From Clavibacter californiensis (GTDB lineage Bacteria; Actinomycetota; Actinomycetes; Actinomycetales; Microbacteriaceae), in contig NZ_CP040792.1 in assembly GCF_021952865.1 (NCBI RefSeq), positions 558,001 to 622,000 of the forward strand: a stretch of 64,000 bases of DNA, in the 5' to 3' direction. Below are positions 33,476 through 40,516 of this stretch, piece by piece (position 1 is the stretch's first letter; each line of letters opens with the position of its first letter). The translations under genes and the position numbers were made by a program. The notes beneath the pieces were generated by a model. The model did no database searches, was not told the origin of the DNA, and was given only the letters and a program-made list of their open reading frames with translations.

Positions 33476-33532
33476 GGCGGTGGGGCTCGCCGTACCCGAA
33501 CCTCGACACCCTCGTCGACGACAGTCCCTGTC
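33476..33532 (+). promoter_or_regulatory. Fluoride riboswitch (crcB motif) ahead of crcB genes
   Basis: The segment matches the crcB/fluoride aptamer in order: GGCGGTGGGGCTCGCCGTA (compare GGCGATGGAGTTCGCCATA in Bacillus), a hairpin TCGAC-N6-GTCGA, then GACAGTCCC. The GGGGCT of the first block pairs with AGTCCC at the end, as in the long-range helix of known aptamers. The aptamer ends about 38 nt before the ATG of the first crcB. Fluoride binding should turn on the exporter genes. The expression platform is not obvious; the ribosome site GGGAG is 38 nt downstream. Confidence 0.8.
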
Positions 33533-33569
33533 TCACGGCACCGCCATGCCATCCGAGATGGGAGACCGC

Positions 33570-34109
33570 ATGACCGACCACCCGCAGCCCGACCACGGCG
33601 CACCCCGCGACAGCGCGCCCCTCTACGACGAGCCGCTCGACAGCGACATCGAGGTGGACGACGACCCGGGCCGCCCGGTCCACCTCCGCTGGTCGTCCCT
33701 CGGCCTCGTGGCGCTCGGCGGTGCCGTCGGCACGGGCATCCGCGAGGCGCTCGCGCTCACGTGGCCCGCGCCCGCCGGGGGCATCCCCGTGACCATCCTC
33801 CTGATCAACGTGGTCGGCGCCTTCGTGCTCGGCGCCCTGCTGGAGTCGCTCGCCCGCCGCGGGCCGGACGAGGGCCGACGCCGCGCGATCCGCCTGCTGG
33901 TGGGCACGGGCGTGCTCGGCGGCTTCACCACCTACAGCTCGCTCGCCACCGACGCGGCGTCGCTCGCCGGATCCGCGCTCGGCCTCGCGTTCGCGTACGC
34001 GGGGCTCTCGCTCGTGGTCGGAGCCGCGGCGTCCGTCGCCGGGGTCGCCGCGGGTGCCGCGATCCACCGCCGCGCCGCGGCCGGCCGCGCGACGGGGGCG
34101 GCGTCGTGA
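33570..34109 (+). CDS. crcB: Fluoride exporter CrcB/Fluc subunit 1
   Basis: A 179-residue Fluc channel subunit with an acidic N-terminal extension (about 45 residues). Four helices follow: G-G-A-V-G-T-G-I-R-E, then I-N-V-V-G-A-F-V-L-G-A-L-L-E (Asn-containing channel helix), G-T-G-V-L-G-G-F-T-T-Y-S-S-L (the F/Y box and central Na+ site) and the last helix. ATG 33570 has GGGAG upstream. It is directly under the fluoride riboswitch and overlaps the second crcB by GTGA. The two probably form a heterodimer. Confidence 0.92.
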   Translation: MTDHPQPDHGAPRDSAPLYDEPLDSDIEVDDDPGRPVHLRWSSLGLVALGGAVGTGIREALALTWPAPAGGIPVTILLINVVGAFVLGALLESLARRGPDEGRRRAIRLLVGTGVLGGFTTYSSLATDAASLAGSALGLAFAYAGLSLVVGAAASVAGVAAGAAIHRRAAAGRATGAAS

Positions 34110-34486
34110 CCGGCCCGCTCGTGTTCGCGCTCATCTGCGTGGCCGGCGGCGTCGGAGCCGCCCTCCGTCTGCTCCTCGACGGCGCCATCCGCGGCCGCCT
34201 CGGCGCCGCGTACCCGTGGGGCACCACGGTCATCAACGTCACCGGATCCCTCGGGCTCGGCCTCCTCACGGGCGCCGCCGCGCAGTCGGGCCTCCCGCAC
34301 GACCTCCTCCTCATCCTCGGCGGCGGCCTGATGGGCGGATACACGACCTTCAGCACCGCGAGCCTCGAGACGGTGCGGCTCGCCCAAGCGGGCCGGGTCG
34401 GCGCGGCGCTCGCGAACGGCGTCGGGATGCTCGTCGTCTGCATCGTGGCGGCAGGCCTCGGGATCGTGGTGGGCGGGGCGCTGTGA
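34106..34486 (+). CDS. crcB: Fluoride exporter CrcB/Fluc subunit 2
   Basis: A 126-residue Fluc subunit without the acidic extension of its neighbour: G-G-V-G-A-A-L-R, then G-T-T-V-I-N-V-T-G-S-L-G-L-G-L-L, then G-G-G-L-M-G-G-Y-T-T-F-S-T-A-S-L-E. GTG 34106 overlaps the stop of the first crcB. Adjacent unequal crcB genes are the usual sign of a heterodimeric fluoride channel. Confidence 0.92.
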   Translation: MTGPLVFALICVAGGVGAALRLLLDGAIRGRLGAAYPWGTTVINVTGSLGLGLLTGAAAQSGLPHDLLLILGGGLMGGYTTFSTASLETVRLAQAGRVGAALANGVGMLVVCIVAAGLGIVVGGAL

Positions 34487-34965
34487 CGGCCCTCGCGCCC
34501 GTGGGCCCCGCGGACGTCGAGGCGCTGCACGCGTTCCTCGCGGCGGCGGACCTCACGGTCACCGGGCTCGACGACCCGGGTGTGCGGCTCTGGTCCCAGC
34601 GCGACGCCGACGGGCGGATCACCGGCAGCACCGGGTTCGAGCTGAGCGCGGACGGGCGGCACGCGCTGATCCGCAGCGTCGCGGTGGATCCCGCCCTCCG
34701 GTCCGCGGGCCTCGGCTCGACGCTCGCCCGGCACGCGCTCGCCGAGGCTGCGGCCGCCGGTGCCGGGCGCGCATGGCTGTTCTCGCGGAGGTCCGGTCCG
34801 TTCTGGCGGGGCCTCGGCTTCCAGGAGGCCGATCGCGACGCGCTCGCCGCCGCGCTCCCCGACGCCCGCCAGGTCGTCGCGTTCGGCGCGAGCGGGCAGC
34901 TGGCGCGCGAGGTCGCGTGGTCGCGGCCGCTCGGGGCGGCGGAGGATCAGGAGCGCCACGCATGA
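34483..34965 (+). CDS. GNAT acetyltransferase, ArsN2-like
   Basis: A 160-residue GNAT protein. The N-terminus A-L-H-A-F-L-A-A-A-D-L-T-V-T-G-L-D-D and the core L-I-R-S-V-A-V-D-P-A-L-R-S-A-G-L-G-S-T-L-A resemble ArsN2-type acetyltransferases, some of which lie in arsenic clusters. No ars genes are present. GTG 34483 overlaps the crcB2 stop, so this gene is probably read from the fluoride-regulated transcript. Confidence 0.82.
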   Translation: MTALAPVGPADVEALHAFLAAADLTVTGLDDPGVRLWSQRDADGRITGSTGFELSADGRHALIRSVAVDPALRSAGLGSTLARHALAEAAAAGAGRAWLFSRRSGPFWRGLGFQEADRDALAAALPDARQVVAFGASGQLAREVAWSRPLGAAEDQERHA

Positions 34966-35573
34966 CGGGCCCGGTCGGCGACGCCTACGCCGCGCGCGCC
35001 GCCGAGTACGCGGAGCGCCTCGGCACCCTCGATGCGGTGCACCCCGCTGATCTCGCGCTCGTCACGACGTGGGCCGACGGGATCGCGGGCCCGGTGCTCG
35101 ACGCCGGCTGCGGGCCCGGGCACTGGACCGCCCACCTCGCCTGCCGCGGCCTCGACGCGCGCGGCGTGGACCTCGTGCCCGCCTTCGTCGCGCATGCCGG
35201 CGCCGCGCATCCGGGCCTCCCGTTCGAGGTCGGCGACCTGGATGCGCTCGACGCCCCTGACGCCGCGTTCGGCGGTGTGCTGGCCTGGTACTCGCTCATC
35301 CACCACGCGCCCGACCGCGTCGCCGTGCCGCTCGCCGAGCTCGCACGCGTCGTCCGGCCGGGCGGCGGCCTGCTCCTCGGCGCGTTCGCCGGCACGGCCA
35401 CCGAGCCGTTCGACCACGCCGTGACGCGCGCGTGGCGCTGGGAGCCGGATGAGCTGGCCGCGCGGATCAGCGCCGCGGGCTTCGAGGTGGATGAGCTGCA
35501 CACGCGCACGTCGTCGGCGCAGCGACCGCACCTCGCGGTCGTCGCGCGCCGCCCCGCGGACTCCCCGGCCTAG
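34962..35573 (+). CDS. Class I SAM-dependent methyltransferase
   Basis: A 203-residue methyltransferase. SAM motif I is V-L-D-A-G-C-G-P-G-H-W-T-A-H-L, motif II V-D-L-V-P-A-F-V, post-motif L-P-F-E-V-G-D-L-D-A-L, and W-Y-S-L-I-H-H-A-P. The N-terminal Y-A-A-R-A-A-E-Y is typical of small-molecule methyltransferases. Its ATG overlaps the stop of the GNAT gene (ATGA), making it the fourth gene of the crcB run. Substrate unknown. Confidence 0.88.
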   Translation: MTGPVGDAYAARAAEYAERLGTLDAVHPADLALVTTWADGIAGPVLDAGCGPGHWTAHLACRGLDARGVDLVPAFVAHAGAAHPGLPFEVGDLDALDAPDAAFGGVLAWYSLIHHAPDRVAVPLAELARVVRPGGGLLLGAFAGTATEPFDHAVTRAWRWEPDELAARISAAGFEVDELHTRTSSAQRPHLAVVARRPADSPA

Positions 35574-35582
35574 GCTCGCCGG

Positions 35583-36170
35583 ATGAGCAGCGCGGAACCG
35601 CATCCCGACCCCGAGCTCGTCTGGGCCACGACCGGCCGCCGCGACCTGCACCGCGGCCGCGTCGTCCTCGTCGAGCACGACGTCCTGCTGCCCGACGGGT
35701 CCGCGTCGCGCTACGAGGTCGACGAGAGCGTGCCGTTCGCGGTCGCGACGCTCGTCGTCGACGGTGACTCCGTGATCCTCTCGCGCCAGTACCGGCACCC
35801 GCTCGGCCGGTGGATCCTCGACCTCCCCGGCGGCGCGGGCGACACCTCCGAGCAGCCCGCCGAGGCCGCCCGCCGCGAGCTCGAGGAGGAGCTCGGCCTG
35901 GTCGCGCCCGACCTCCACCACTTGCGGACCTATGCCGTGAACCCCGGCCGCGCGTCCTGGCTCGTGCACGTCTTCGCCTGCACGACCCCGACCACGGCGG
36001 GCACGGCCGACCGCTCCGACCCGTCCGAGCAGGTGCGCCTCGTCCGCATGCCCGTCGCGGAGCTCGACGCGCTCATCGCGGCGGGCGGCATCGAGGACCC
36101 GACCCTGCTGATCGCCCGCGCGGCCGCCGCCGAGCAGGGGCTGCTGCCGCCCGTGGCGCCGGCGCGGTAG
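35583..36170 (+). CDS. NUDIX hydrolase, ADP-ribose pyrophosphatase type
   Basis: A 195-residue NUDIX enzyme. The box G-x5-E-x7-R-E-L-x-E-E-x-G-L is complete: Gly84, Glu90, Arg98, Glu99, Glu102, Glu103 and Gly105. The preceding L-D-L-P-G-G and the N-terminal beta strands (V-L-V-E-H-D-V-L-L-P-D-G) fit ADP-ribose/ADP-sugar pyrophosphatases. It is nine bases after the methyltransferase stop and probably the last gene of this run. Cytoplasmic, Mg2+-dependent by family. Confidence 0.88.
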   Translation: MSSAEPHPDPELVWATTGRRDLHRGRVVLVEHDVLLPDGSASRYEVDESVPFAVATLVVDGDSVILSRQYRHPLGRWILDLPGGAGDTSEQPAEAARRELEEELGLVAPDLHHLRTYAVNPGRASWLVHVFACTTPTTAGTADRSDPSEQVRLVRMPVAELDALIAAGGIEDPTLLIARAAAAEQGLLPPVAPAR

Positions 36171-36179
36171 CCCGACCGG

Positions 36180-37187
36180 TCAGCCCGCGCGCCCACCCAG
36201 GGCGATCCGCGCGATCCGCTCGCACAGCTCCCCGTACCCGACGCCGACGGCCGCCGCCGACTGCGGCAGGAGGCTCGTCGCGGTGAGGCCGGGCAGGCTG
36301 TTGGCCTCGATGATCCAGAGGGCGCCCGCGTCGTCGAGGCGGAAGTCGGAGCGGCTGTACCCGGCGAGCCGGAGGATCCGGTGGGCGGCCGACGCCGCCG
36401 CGCGCGCCTCCTCCGCGACCGCGTCGGGCAGCTCGGCGGGGAACGTCTCCGCGATCGCGCCCGCCTGGTACTTCGCGGCGTAGGTGAACGCCTCGTCCAC
36501 GGGCACGCCGATCTCACCGACCGCGAGCGCCTCGCCGTCGAGCACGCCGACCGTCAGCTCGCGACCGCGCACGAACCGCTCGACCATCACGGTCCCGTGC
36601 CGGCGCGCCAGTTCGAGCGCGGCGGGCAGCTCCGCGGCCGCGCGCACGACGGAGAGGCCGACGGTGGATCCCTGCCCGGTCGGCTTCACGACCACCGGGA
36701 ATCCGAGGGCCGGCTCGACCGCATCCGGCTCCGGGTCGATCAGCCAGTCGGGCGTCCGCACGCCGCCGGCGCGCAGCAGCGTCTTGGCGACGTCCTTGTC
36801 CATCGCGAGCGCGCTGCCGAGGGAGCCGGAGCCCGTGAACGGGATGCCCGCGAGCTCGAGGAGCGCCTGCAGGCGGCCGTCCTCGCCGGATCCGCCGTGC
36901 AGCGCGAGGAACACCAGGTCGCTGTCGCGGAGGTCGGCCGGCAGGCGCAGCACGGCGCCGGACCCGCCCGCGCTCGCGGTGGCCAGCTCCGCGGACGTCG
37001 GCGGGCGGAGGCCGACGTCGGAGGTGAGGATCCGCGACTCGGCGGCGGCGTCCAGCGCCCCGTGCGCGGTGTCGACCGCGACCACCTCGTGCCCGAGCGC
37101 CCGGAGCGCCGGGACGACCTGCGCGGCGCTCGCGATGGAGACGTCGCGCTCCTCGCTCTCGCCGCCGAAGAGCACAGAGATCCGCAT
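36180..37187 (-). CDS. ddl: D-alanine-D-alanine ligase family protein
   Basis: A 335-residue ATP-grasp ligase that joins two D-alanines for peptidoglycan. Visible: F-G-G-E-S-E-E-R-D-V-S at the start, M-D-K-D-V-A-K, V-V-V-K-P-T-G-Q-G-S-T-V-G-L-S (ATP-grasp glycine loop), R-E-L-T-V-G-V-L, Y-A-A-K-Y-Q-A-G-A (omega loop) and W-I-I-E-A-N-S-L-P-G-L-T (Mg2+ ligands). The first motif has R-D-V-S where H-E-V-S is usual. It may be a second or diverged ligase; no other cell-wall genes are nearby. Confidence 0.88.
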   Translation of the reverse strand: MRISVLFGGESEERDVSIASAAQVVPALRALGHEVVAVDTAHGALDAAAESRILTSDVGLRPPTSAELATASAGGSGAVLRLPADLRDSDLVFLALHGGSGEDGRLQALLELAGIPFTGSGSLGSALAMDKDVAKTLLRAGGVRTPDWLIDPEPDAVEPALGFPVVVKPTGQGSTVGLSVVRAAAELPAALELARRHGTVMVERFVRGRELTVGVLDGEALAVGEIGVPVDEAFTYAAKYQAGAIAETFPAELPDAVAEEARAAASAAHRILRLAGYSRSDFRLDDAGALWIIEANSLPGLTATSLLPQSAAAVGVGYGELCERIARIALGGRAG

Positions 37188-37313
37188 CCCGCGACCCTAT
37201 CGGCGGCCGGGCCGTCCTCGTCGAAGCCCGGGCCCGGGCTCGGTGGTGCGCCCCGCAGCGCTGCCGCGTCGGCGACGTGTCCGACCTCCGATGCGCCACC
37301 TATCCCCTCTTCA

Positions 37314-37329
37314 CCAGACGTTCGTCTGG
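37314..37329. promoter_or_regulatory. Palindromic operator-like site CCAGACG-TT-CGTCTGG
   Basis: A perfect 7-2-7 inverted repeat in the divergent ddl / secreted-protein region, about 80 nt upstream of the GTG at 37411. Its symmetry and size are typical of TetR-family operators. No TetR gene is in the window. Confidence 0.5.
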
Positions 37330-37410
37330 CAGACCGATGCGGGCGCGGTCGCGGCCCTACCGTCGTCCCGCGGGTCGCCGCCCGCATCCCCCACCCGATC
37401 GGAGAACCCC

Positions 37411-37944
37411 GTGCACGCTCGCACCACCGCTCCTCGTCCGCGCCGCACCCGCGTCGCCCTGGCCGCCCTCGTCATCGCGGGCTCCGCGCTCGTCGGCGTC
37501 GGCACCGCCCCCGCCGCGCAGGCGTCCGCCGTCGCCGTCGCCGCACCGGCTTCCGCGACCACGGTCGACTACGGGACCGCATCCGCCGCGCCCGCCGGTG
37601 ATCCGTCTGCATCCGCCTGGCAGCCCGACCGCGTCACCCTGCACCTGGAGACGCAGATGTTCCGTCGCGGGTTCGTGGTCACCTCCGTCCTCCTCCAGGG
37701 GCCGAGCCCGGAGAACGGACGACCGGGCTGGTCGCGCTGCGTCGACCTGCCGCAGTCGGGCCTGGACCGGTGGGTCGGGCTCGACGTGCGCGTGTACCGC
37801 GGCGACTACCGGGCGACGGCGTACAACGACTTCGCCTGCTCGCGCGAGTCCGCGTACGTCGGCTCGATCGGCTACATCGACACCCGTGTCTTCCACAACT
37901 GGGCCGTGTACACGTCGCGCACCCCGAAGCCGACGCTGCACTAG
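37411..37944 (+). CDS. Small secreted Cys-pair protein, paralogue 1
   Basis: A 177-residue exported protein. The signal peptide ends near A-Q-A-S-A. The mature domain is F-V-V-T-S-V-L-L-Q-G, R-C-V-D-L-P, G-D-Y-R-A-T-A-Y-N-D-F-A-C-S-R-E-S-A-Y-V-G-S-I-G and A-V-Y-T-S. Two Cys could form a disulfide. It shares the order S-V-L-L...C-V...Y-R-x-T-x-Y...C...A-Y...S...Y-T with the protein at 38975-39490, so the two are paralogues. GTG 37411 follows CGGAGAAC. The hairpin at 37961-37995 follows. No known family. Confidence 0.75.
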   Translation: MHARTTAPRPRRTRVALAALVIAGSALVGVGTAPAAQASAVAVAAPASATTVDYGTASAAPAGDPSASAWQPDRVTLHLETQMFRRGFVVTSVLLQGPSPENGRPGWSRCVDLPQSGLDRWVGLDVRVYRGDYRATAYNDFACSRESAYVGSIGYIDTRVFHNWAVYTSRTPKPTLH

Positions 37945-37960
37945 CCGCACGCCGTGCTCG

Positions 37961-37995
37961 CGCGACGCCCCCGATGCCGCATCGGGGGCGTCGCG
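37961..37995. terminator. Perfect 16-bp hairpin, copy 1 (shared with 39521)
   Basis: Stem CGCGACGCCCCCGATG with its exact complement around a CCG loop. It lies 17 nt after the secreted-protein stop and 33 nt before the convergent RibD-like gene's end, so it can end both transcripts. The inner 31 bases recur exactly at 39521-39551. Confidence 0.8.
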
Positions 37996-38027
37996 CGCGT
38001 CCGACCGGTGCCCGCGAGGCGAGCTGA

Positions 38028-38579
38028 TCAGCCGGCGGCGCGCAGCCCGTAGGTCAGCAGCGCGTTGCCCGCGCTCGTGATCTCGGAGCGCCTCAGCTCC
38101 AGCCGCGTCACCGGATCGCTCGGCTCGAACAGGCGGCGGCCGGCGCCCGCGACGACGGGGTGGATCATCAGGGTCAGCTCGTCGAGCACCCCCGCGAACA
38201 GCAGCTGGCGCACGAGGGAGATGCTCGCGAAGACGCCGATGTCGCCGCCGTCCGTGCGCTTCAGGTCCGCGAGCGCCTGCACGACGTCGCCCTCGATGAG
38301 GGTCGCGTTCCAGTCGAGCGCACCGGTGAGGGTCCGCGACGCGACGAGCTTCTCGATCGGGTTGATGAAGGAGCCGAACGGGTCGTCCGCGGGCGCCGCC
38401 GGCCAGTACGAGGACCACTCCTCGTAGCCGTGCCGCCCCAGCACGGCGGTGGTCACCGTCTCCATCAGGCGGGTCATGCCGGCTCCGAGCTCGGCGTCGA
38501 AGCTGTCGAACTGGAACAGGTTCGGCGCCTGCACGACGCCGTCGACGGACGTGAACAGGCCTGCGGTGAGTCGTCGCAC
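38028..38579 (-). CDS. Dihydrofolate reductase / RibD C-terminal-domain family protein
   Basis: A 183-residue NADPH-dependent reductase-fold protein: L-T-A-G-L-F-T-S-V-D-G-V-V-Q-A-P at the start, T-A-V-L-G-R-H-G-Y-E-E-W, K-L-V-A-S-R-T-L, D-I-G-V-F-A-S-I-S-L-V-R-Q-L-L and L-T-L-M-I-H-P-V-V-A-G-A-G-R-R-L-F. Actinobacterial members are common and mostly uncharacterised. GTG 38579 follows GAGGAGG. It sits between the two paralogous secreted proteins in the opposite orientation. Confidence 0.88.
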   Translation of the reverse strand: MRRLTAGLFTSVDGVVQAPNLFQFDSFDAELGAGMTRLMETVTTAVLGRHGYEEWSSYWPAAPADDPFGSFINPIEKLVASRTLTGALDWNATLIEGDVVQALADLKRTDGGDIGVFASISLVRQLLFAGVLDELTLMIHPVVAGAGRRLFEPSDPVTRLELRRSEITSAGNALLTYGLRAAG

Positions 38580-38974
38580 GGGCTCCTCCTCGAGCTCTCG
38601 GGTGTGATCGCCATGATCCGCGCTGTCGTGCGCGCCGTCTACGGGTGCGTCGAGCGCATCTTCGGATACGGGCGCAGCGCAGGTCCGCTGCCGGCGATCG
38701 GCCGGCACCCGGTATCCCGCCTGAGCACCACGGCGCCGCCGAGGGTGAGGTGCGCGAGGGCCACCGCGGGATCGCCCACGGCATGCCCTGCGCCATCGAC
38801 GCCCCCGGCATCCGTCGGGGCCGTCGATGGTGCGGACCGCGGACCGCGGGCTTCCCTCGTGCGCGGCTCCTCGCGCCCGCCTCCGGTGCGGGGAGCGACG
38901 CGCTCGCGACCCGCGCGCCGTGCCCTAGCCTCTGGCGATCCACCTCGTCTCTCCCTGGGAAAGGACCGCGCCCG
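38580..38974. other. Intergenic region, no gene seen
   Basis: A 395-bp divergent gap. It must carry promoters for the reductase and the second secreted protein. Apart from a short direct repeat of GCGGACC near 38850, I see no operator, riboswitch or open frame with a credible start. Confidence 0.4.
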
Positions 38975-39490
38975 ATGCACCTCCTCCACCCGCGAACACC
39001 CCGCCGACGCGCTCGACATCTCCTCGTCCCCCTCGCCCTCGGCCTGGCCCTCGTGGCCGGCACGGTGGTCGCGCCCGCCCCGCACGCGACCGCGGCGACG
39101 CCCGCGCACGTGACGATGCCCGCGCCGGCGATGACGGACGCGCAGGCGATGACGCCCGCGCAGGTGACGACGCCCGCGGATGCCGTCCGGAGCGACGGGC
39201 GGGCCGATCCCGACGACGCGCAGTTCCTCGATCTCATCTGGACCAAGAAGGGCCCGGGCATCGGATCCGTCCTGCTCACGGCGGGAAAGCACTTCGCGAA
39301 GTGCGTCGAGGTCACCGGCTCCGCGCTCTTCACCGTGACGACGGGGACGTACCGCATCACGTCCTACTTCGGCAGCGGCTGCCGGCCCGGGCGGGCCTAC
39401 CCCCGGAGCGCGGGCCTCCTGCCGGCCACCGGGACGTACACCGTGTTCTACGTGAGCGCCACCGCACCGCCTGCGCCCATCGCGGTCTAG
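38975..39490 (+). CDS. Small secreted Cys-pair protein, paralogue 2
   Basis: A 171-residue exported protein with a long signal peptide (cleavage near A-T-A-A) and an Ala/Thr/Met/Pro-rich linker (about 40-70). The mature domain is I-G-S-V-L-L-T-A-G, A-K-C-V-E-V-T-G, G-T-Y-R-I-T-S-Y-F-G-S-G-C-R-P-G-R-A-Y and G-T-Y-T-V-F-Y-V. It aligns by eye with the protein at 37411-37944 through both Cys. ATG 38975 follows GGGAAAGGA. The matching hairpin sits 30 nt after the stop. No known family. Confidence 0.75.
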   Translation: MHLLHPRTPRRRARHLLVPLALGLALVAGTVVAPAPHATAATPAHVTMPAPAMTDAQAMTPAQVTTPADAVRSDGRADPDDAQFLDLIWTKKGPGIGSVLLTAGKHFAKCVEVTGSALFTVTTGTYRITSYFGSGCRPGRAYPRSAGLLPATGTYTVFYVSATAPPAPIAV

Positions 39491-39520
39491 CCGGCCCCTG
39501 AGTCGTCCGCGCGGGAACCC

Positions 39521-39551
39521 CGACGCCCCCGATGCCGCATCGGGGGCGTCG
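39521..39551. terminator. Perfect 14-bp hairpin, copy 2 (shared with 37961)
   Basis: Same stem-loop sequence as 37963-37993, 30 nt after the second paralogue's stop. No T tract follows. The exact repetition beside two paralogous genes suggests gene and terminator were duplicated together, or gene conversion. Confidence 0.8.
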
Positions 39552-39622
39552 TCCGCGTCCGGGTCCGGGCGCCCGCGTCCGCGCCGTACGGCACGCGGGT
39601 CCGGCCGCGGACGCACCTCCGG

Positions 39623-39659
39623 TTAACCGCTTTACACGAGAGCGGATCCGGTGTTAGCG
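39623..39659 (+). promoter_or_regulatory. Promoter with overlapping LacI-like operator, ThuA operon
   Basis: TTTACA (39631-39636) and TTAGCG (39654-39659) are spaced by 17 bp. The site TTAACCGCTTTA (39623-39634) has the AA-N-CG-N-TT core of LacI-type operators and overlaps the -35. A LacI-family protein or the ROK regulator at 41763 could act here. Confidence 0.5.
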
Positions 39660-39664
39660 TCGCC

Positions 39665-39703
39665 GCCGACGCCTCCCGCCGACGCCTCCCGCCGACGCCT
39701 CCC
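39665..39703. repeat. Three tandem copies of GCCGACGCCTCCC
   Basis: Three perfect 13-bp copies and a partial fourth, in the leader between promoter and ThuA start. Copy number may vary by slippage. Confidence 0.85.
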
Positions 39704-39745
39704 GCCGCCTCCGACACCCGCACCACCCCCATCAGAAGGACGACC

Positions 39746-40516
39746 ATGACCGACACCGCATCCCCGCTCCGCGTCACCGTCTGGGGCGAGAACCGCCACG
39801 AGCAGATCGAGCAGCACGTCCGCGACCGCTACCCGACCGGGATGCACGGCGCCGTCGCCGAGGGCGTGCAGGAGAACCTGCCCGACGCGCACATCGAGAT
39901 CGCAACCATGGACCAGCCGGAGCACGGCCTCACCGAGGAGCTCCTCGCCCGCACCGACGTCCTCACCTGGTGGGGCCACGCGGCCCACGCCGAGGTGGAC
40001 GACGAGATCGTCGCGCGCGTGCACCGCCATGTGCTCGACGGGATGGGCCTCATCGTGCTGCACTCCGGGCACTGGTCGAAGATCTTCACGAAGCTGATGG
40101 GCACCACGTGCACCCTCCGCTGGCGCAGCGAGCACGACCGCGAGCTGGTGTGGACCGTGAACCCGCAGCACCCCATCACGCGCGGCGTGCCGAACCCGAT
40201 CGTCATCGACGAGCAGGAGATGTACGGCGAGTACTTCGACGTGCCCACGCCCGACGAGCTCGTCTTCATCTCGGGCTTCACGGGCGGCGAGGTGTTCCGC
40301 AGCGGCATGACCTACCGCCGCGGCTTCGGCCGGATCTTCTTCTTCTCGCCCGGCGACCAGGACTTCCCCGTGTACCACCACGAGGACGTCCGCCGCGTGA
40401 TCGCGAACGCGTGCGAGTGGGCGCGGCCCGACCGCCGCGAGACGCCCACGCTCCTGCGCTACGAGCTCGGCGAGTACTTCGACGGCAACGACTACGCCGG
40501 GGCGCTCGAGCGATGA
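39746..40516 (+). CDS. thuA: ThuA-domain protein
   Basis: A 256-residue protein of the ThuA (trehalose utilization) family, which has a class-I glutamine amidotransferase-like fold. Visible: V-T-V-W-G-E-N-R-H-E, D-V-L-T-W-W-G-H-A-A-H, G-L-I-V-L-H-S-G-H-W-S, and G-R-I-F-F-F-S-P-G-D-Q near the end. In Sinorhizobium, thuA works with the oxidoreductase thuB in trehalose/3-keto-disaccharide use. Here the next gene is a Gfo/Idh oxidoreductase overlapping by ATGA, the same pairing. The sugar is not determined. Confidence 0.87.
   Translation: MTDTASPLRVTVWGENRHEQIEQHVRDRYPTGMHGAVAEGVQENLPDAHIEIATMDQPEHGLTEELLARTDVLTWWGHAAHAEVDDEIVARVHRHVLDGMGLIVLHSGHWSKIFTKLMGTTCTLRWRSEHDRELVWTVNPQHPITRGVPNPIVIDEQEMYGEYFDVPTPDELVFISGFTGGEVFRSGMTYRRGFGRIFFFSPGDQDFPVYHHEDVRRVIANACEWARPDRRETPTLLRYELGEYFDGNDYAGALER

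Noticed and set aside
38580-38974. Minus-strand frame resembling a protein end
   Set aside because: No start, ribosome site or family signature; judged chance in GC-rich sequence.
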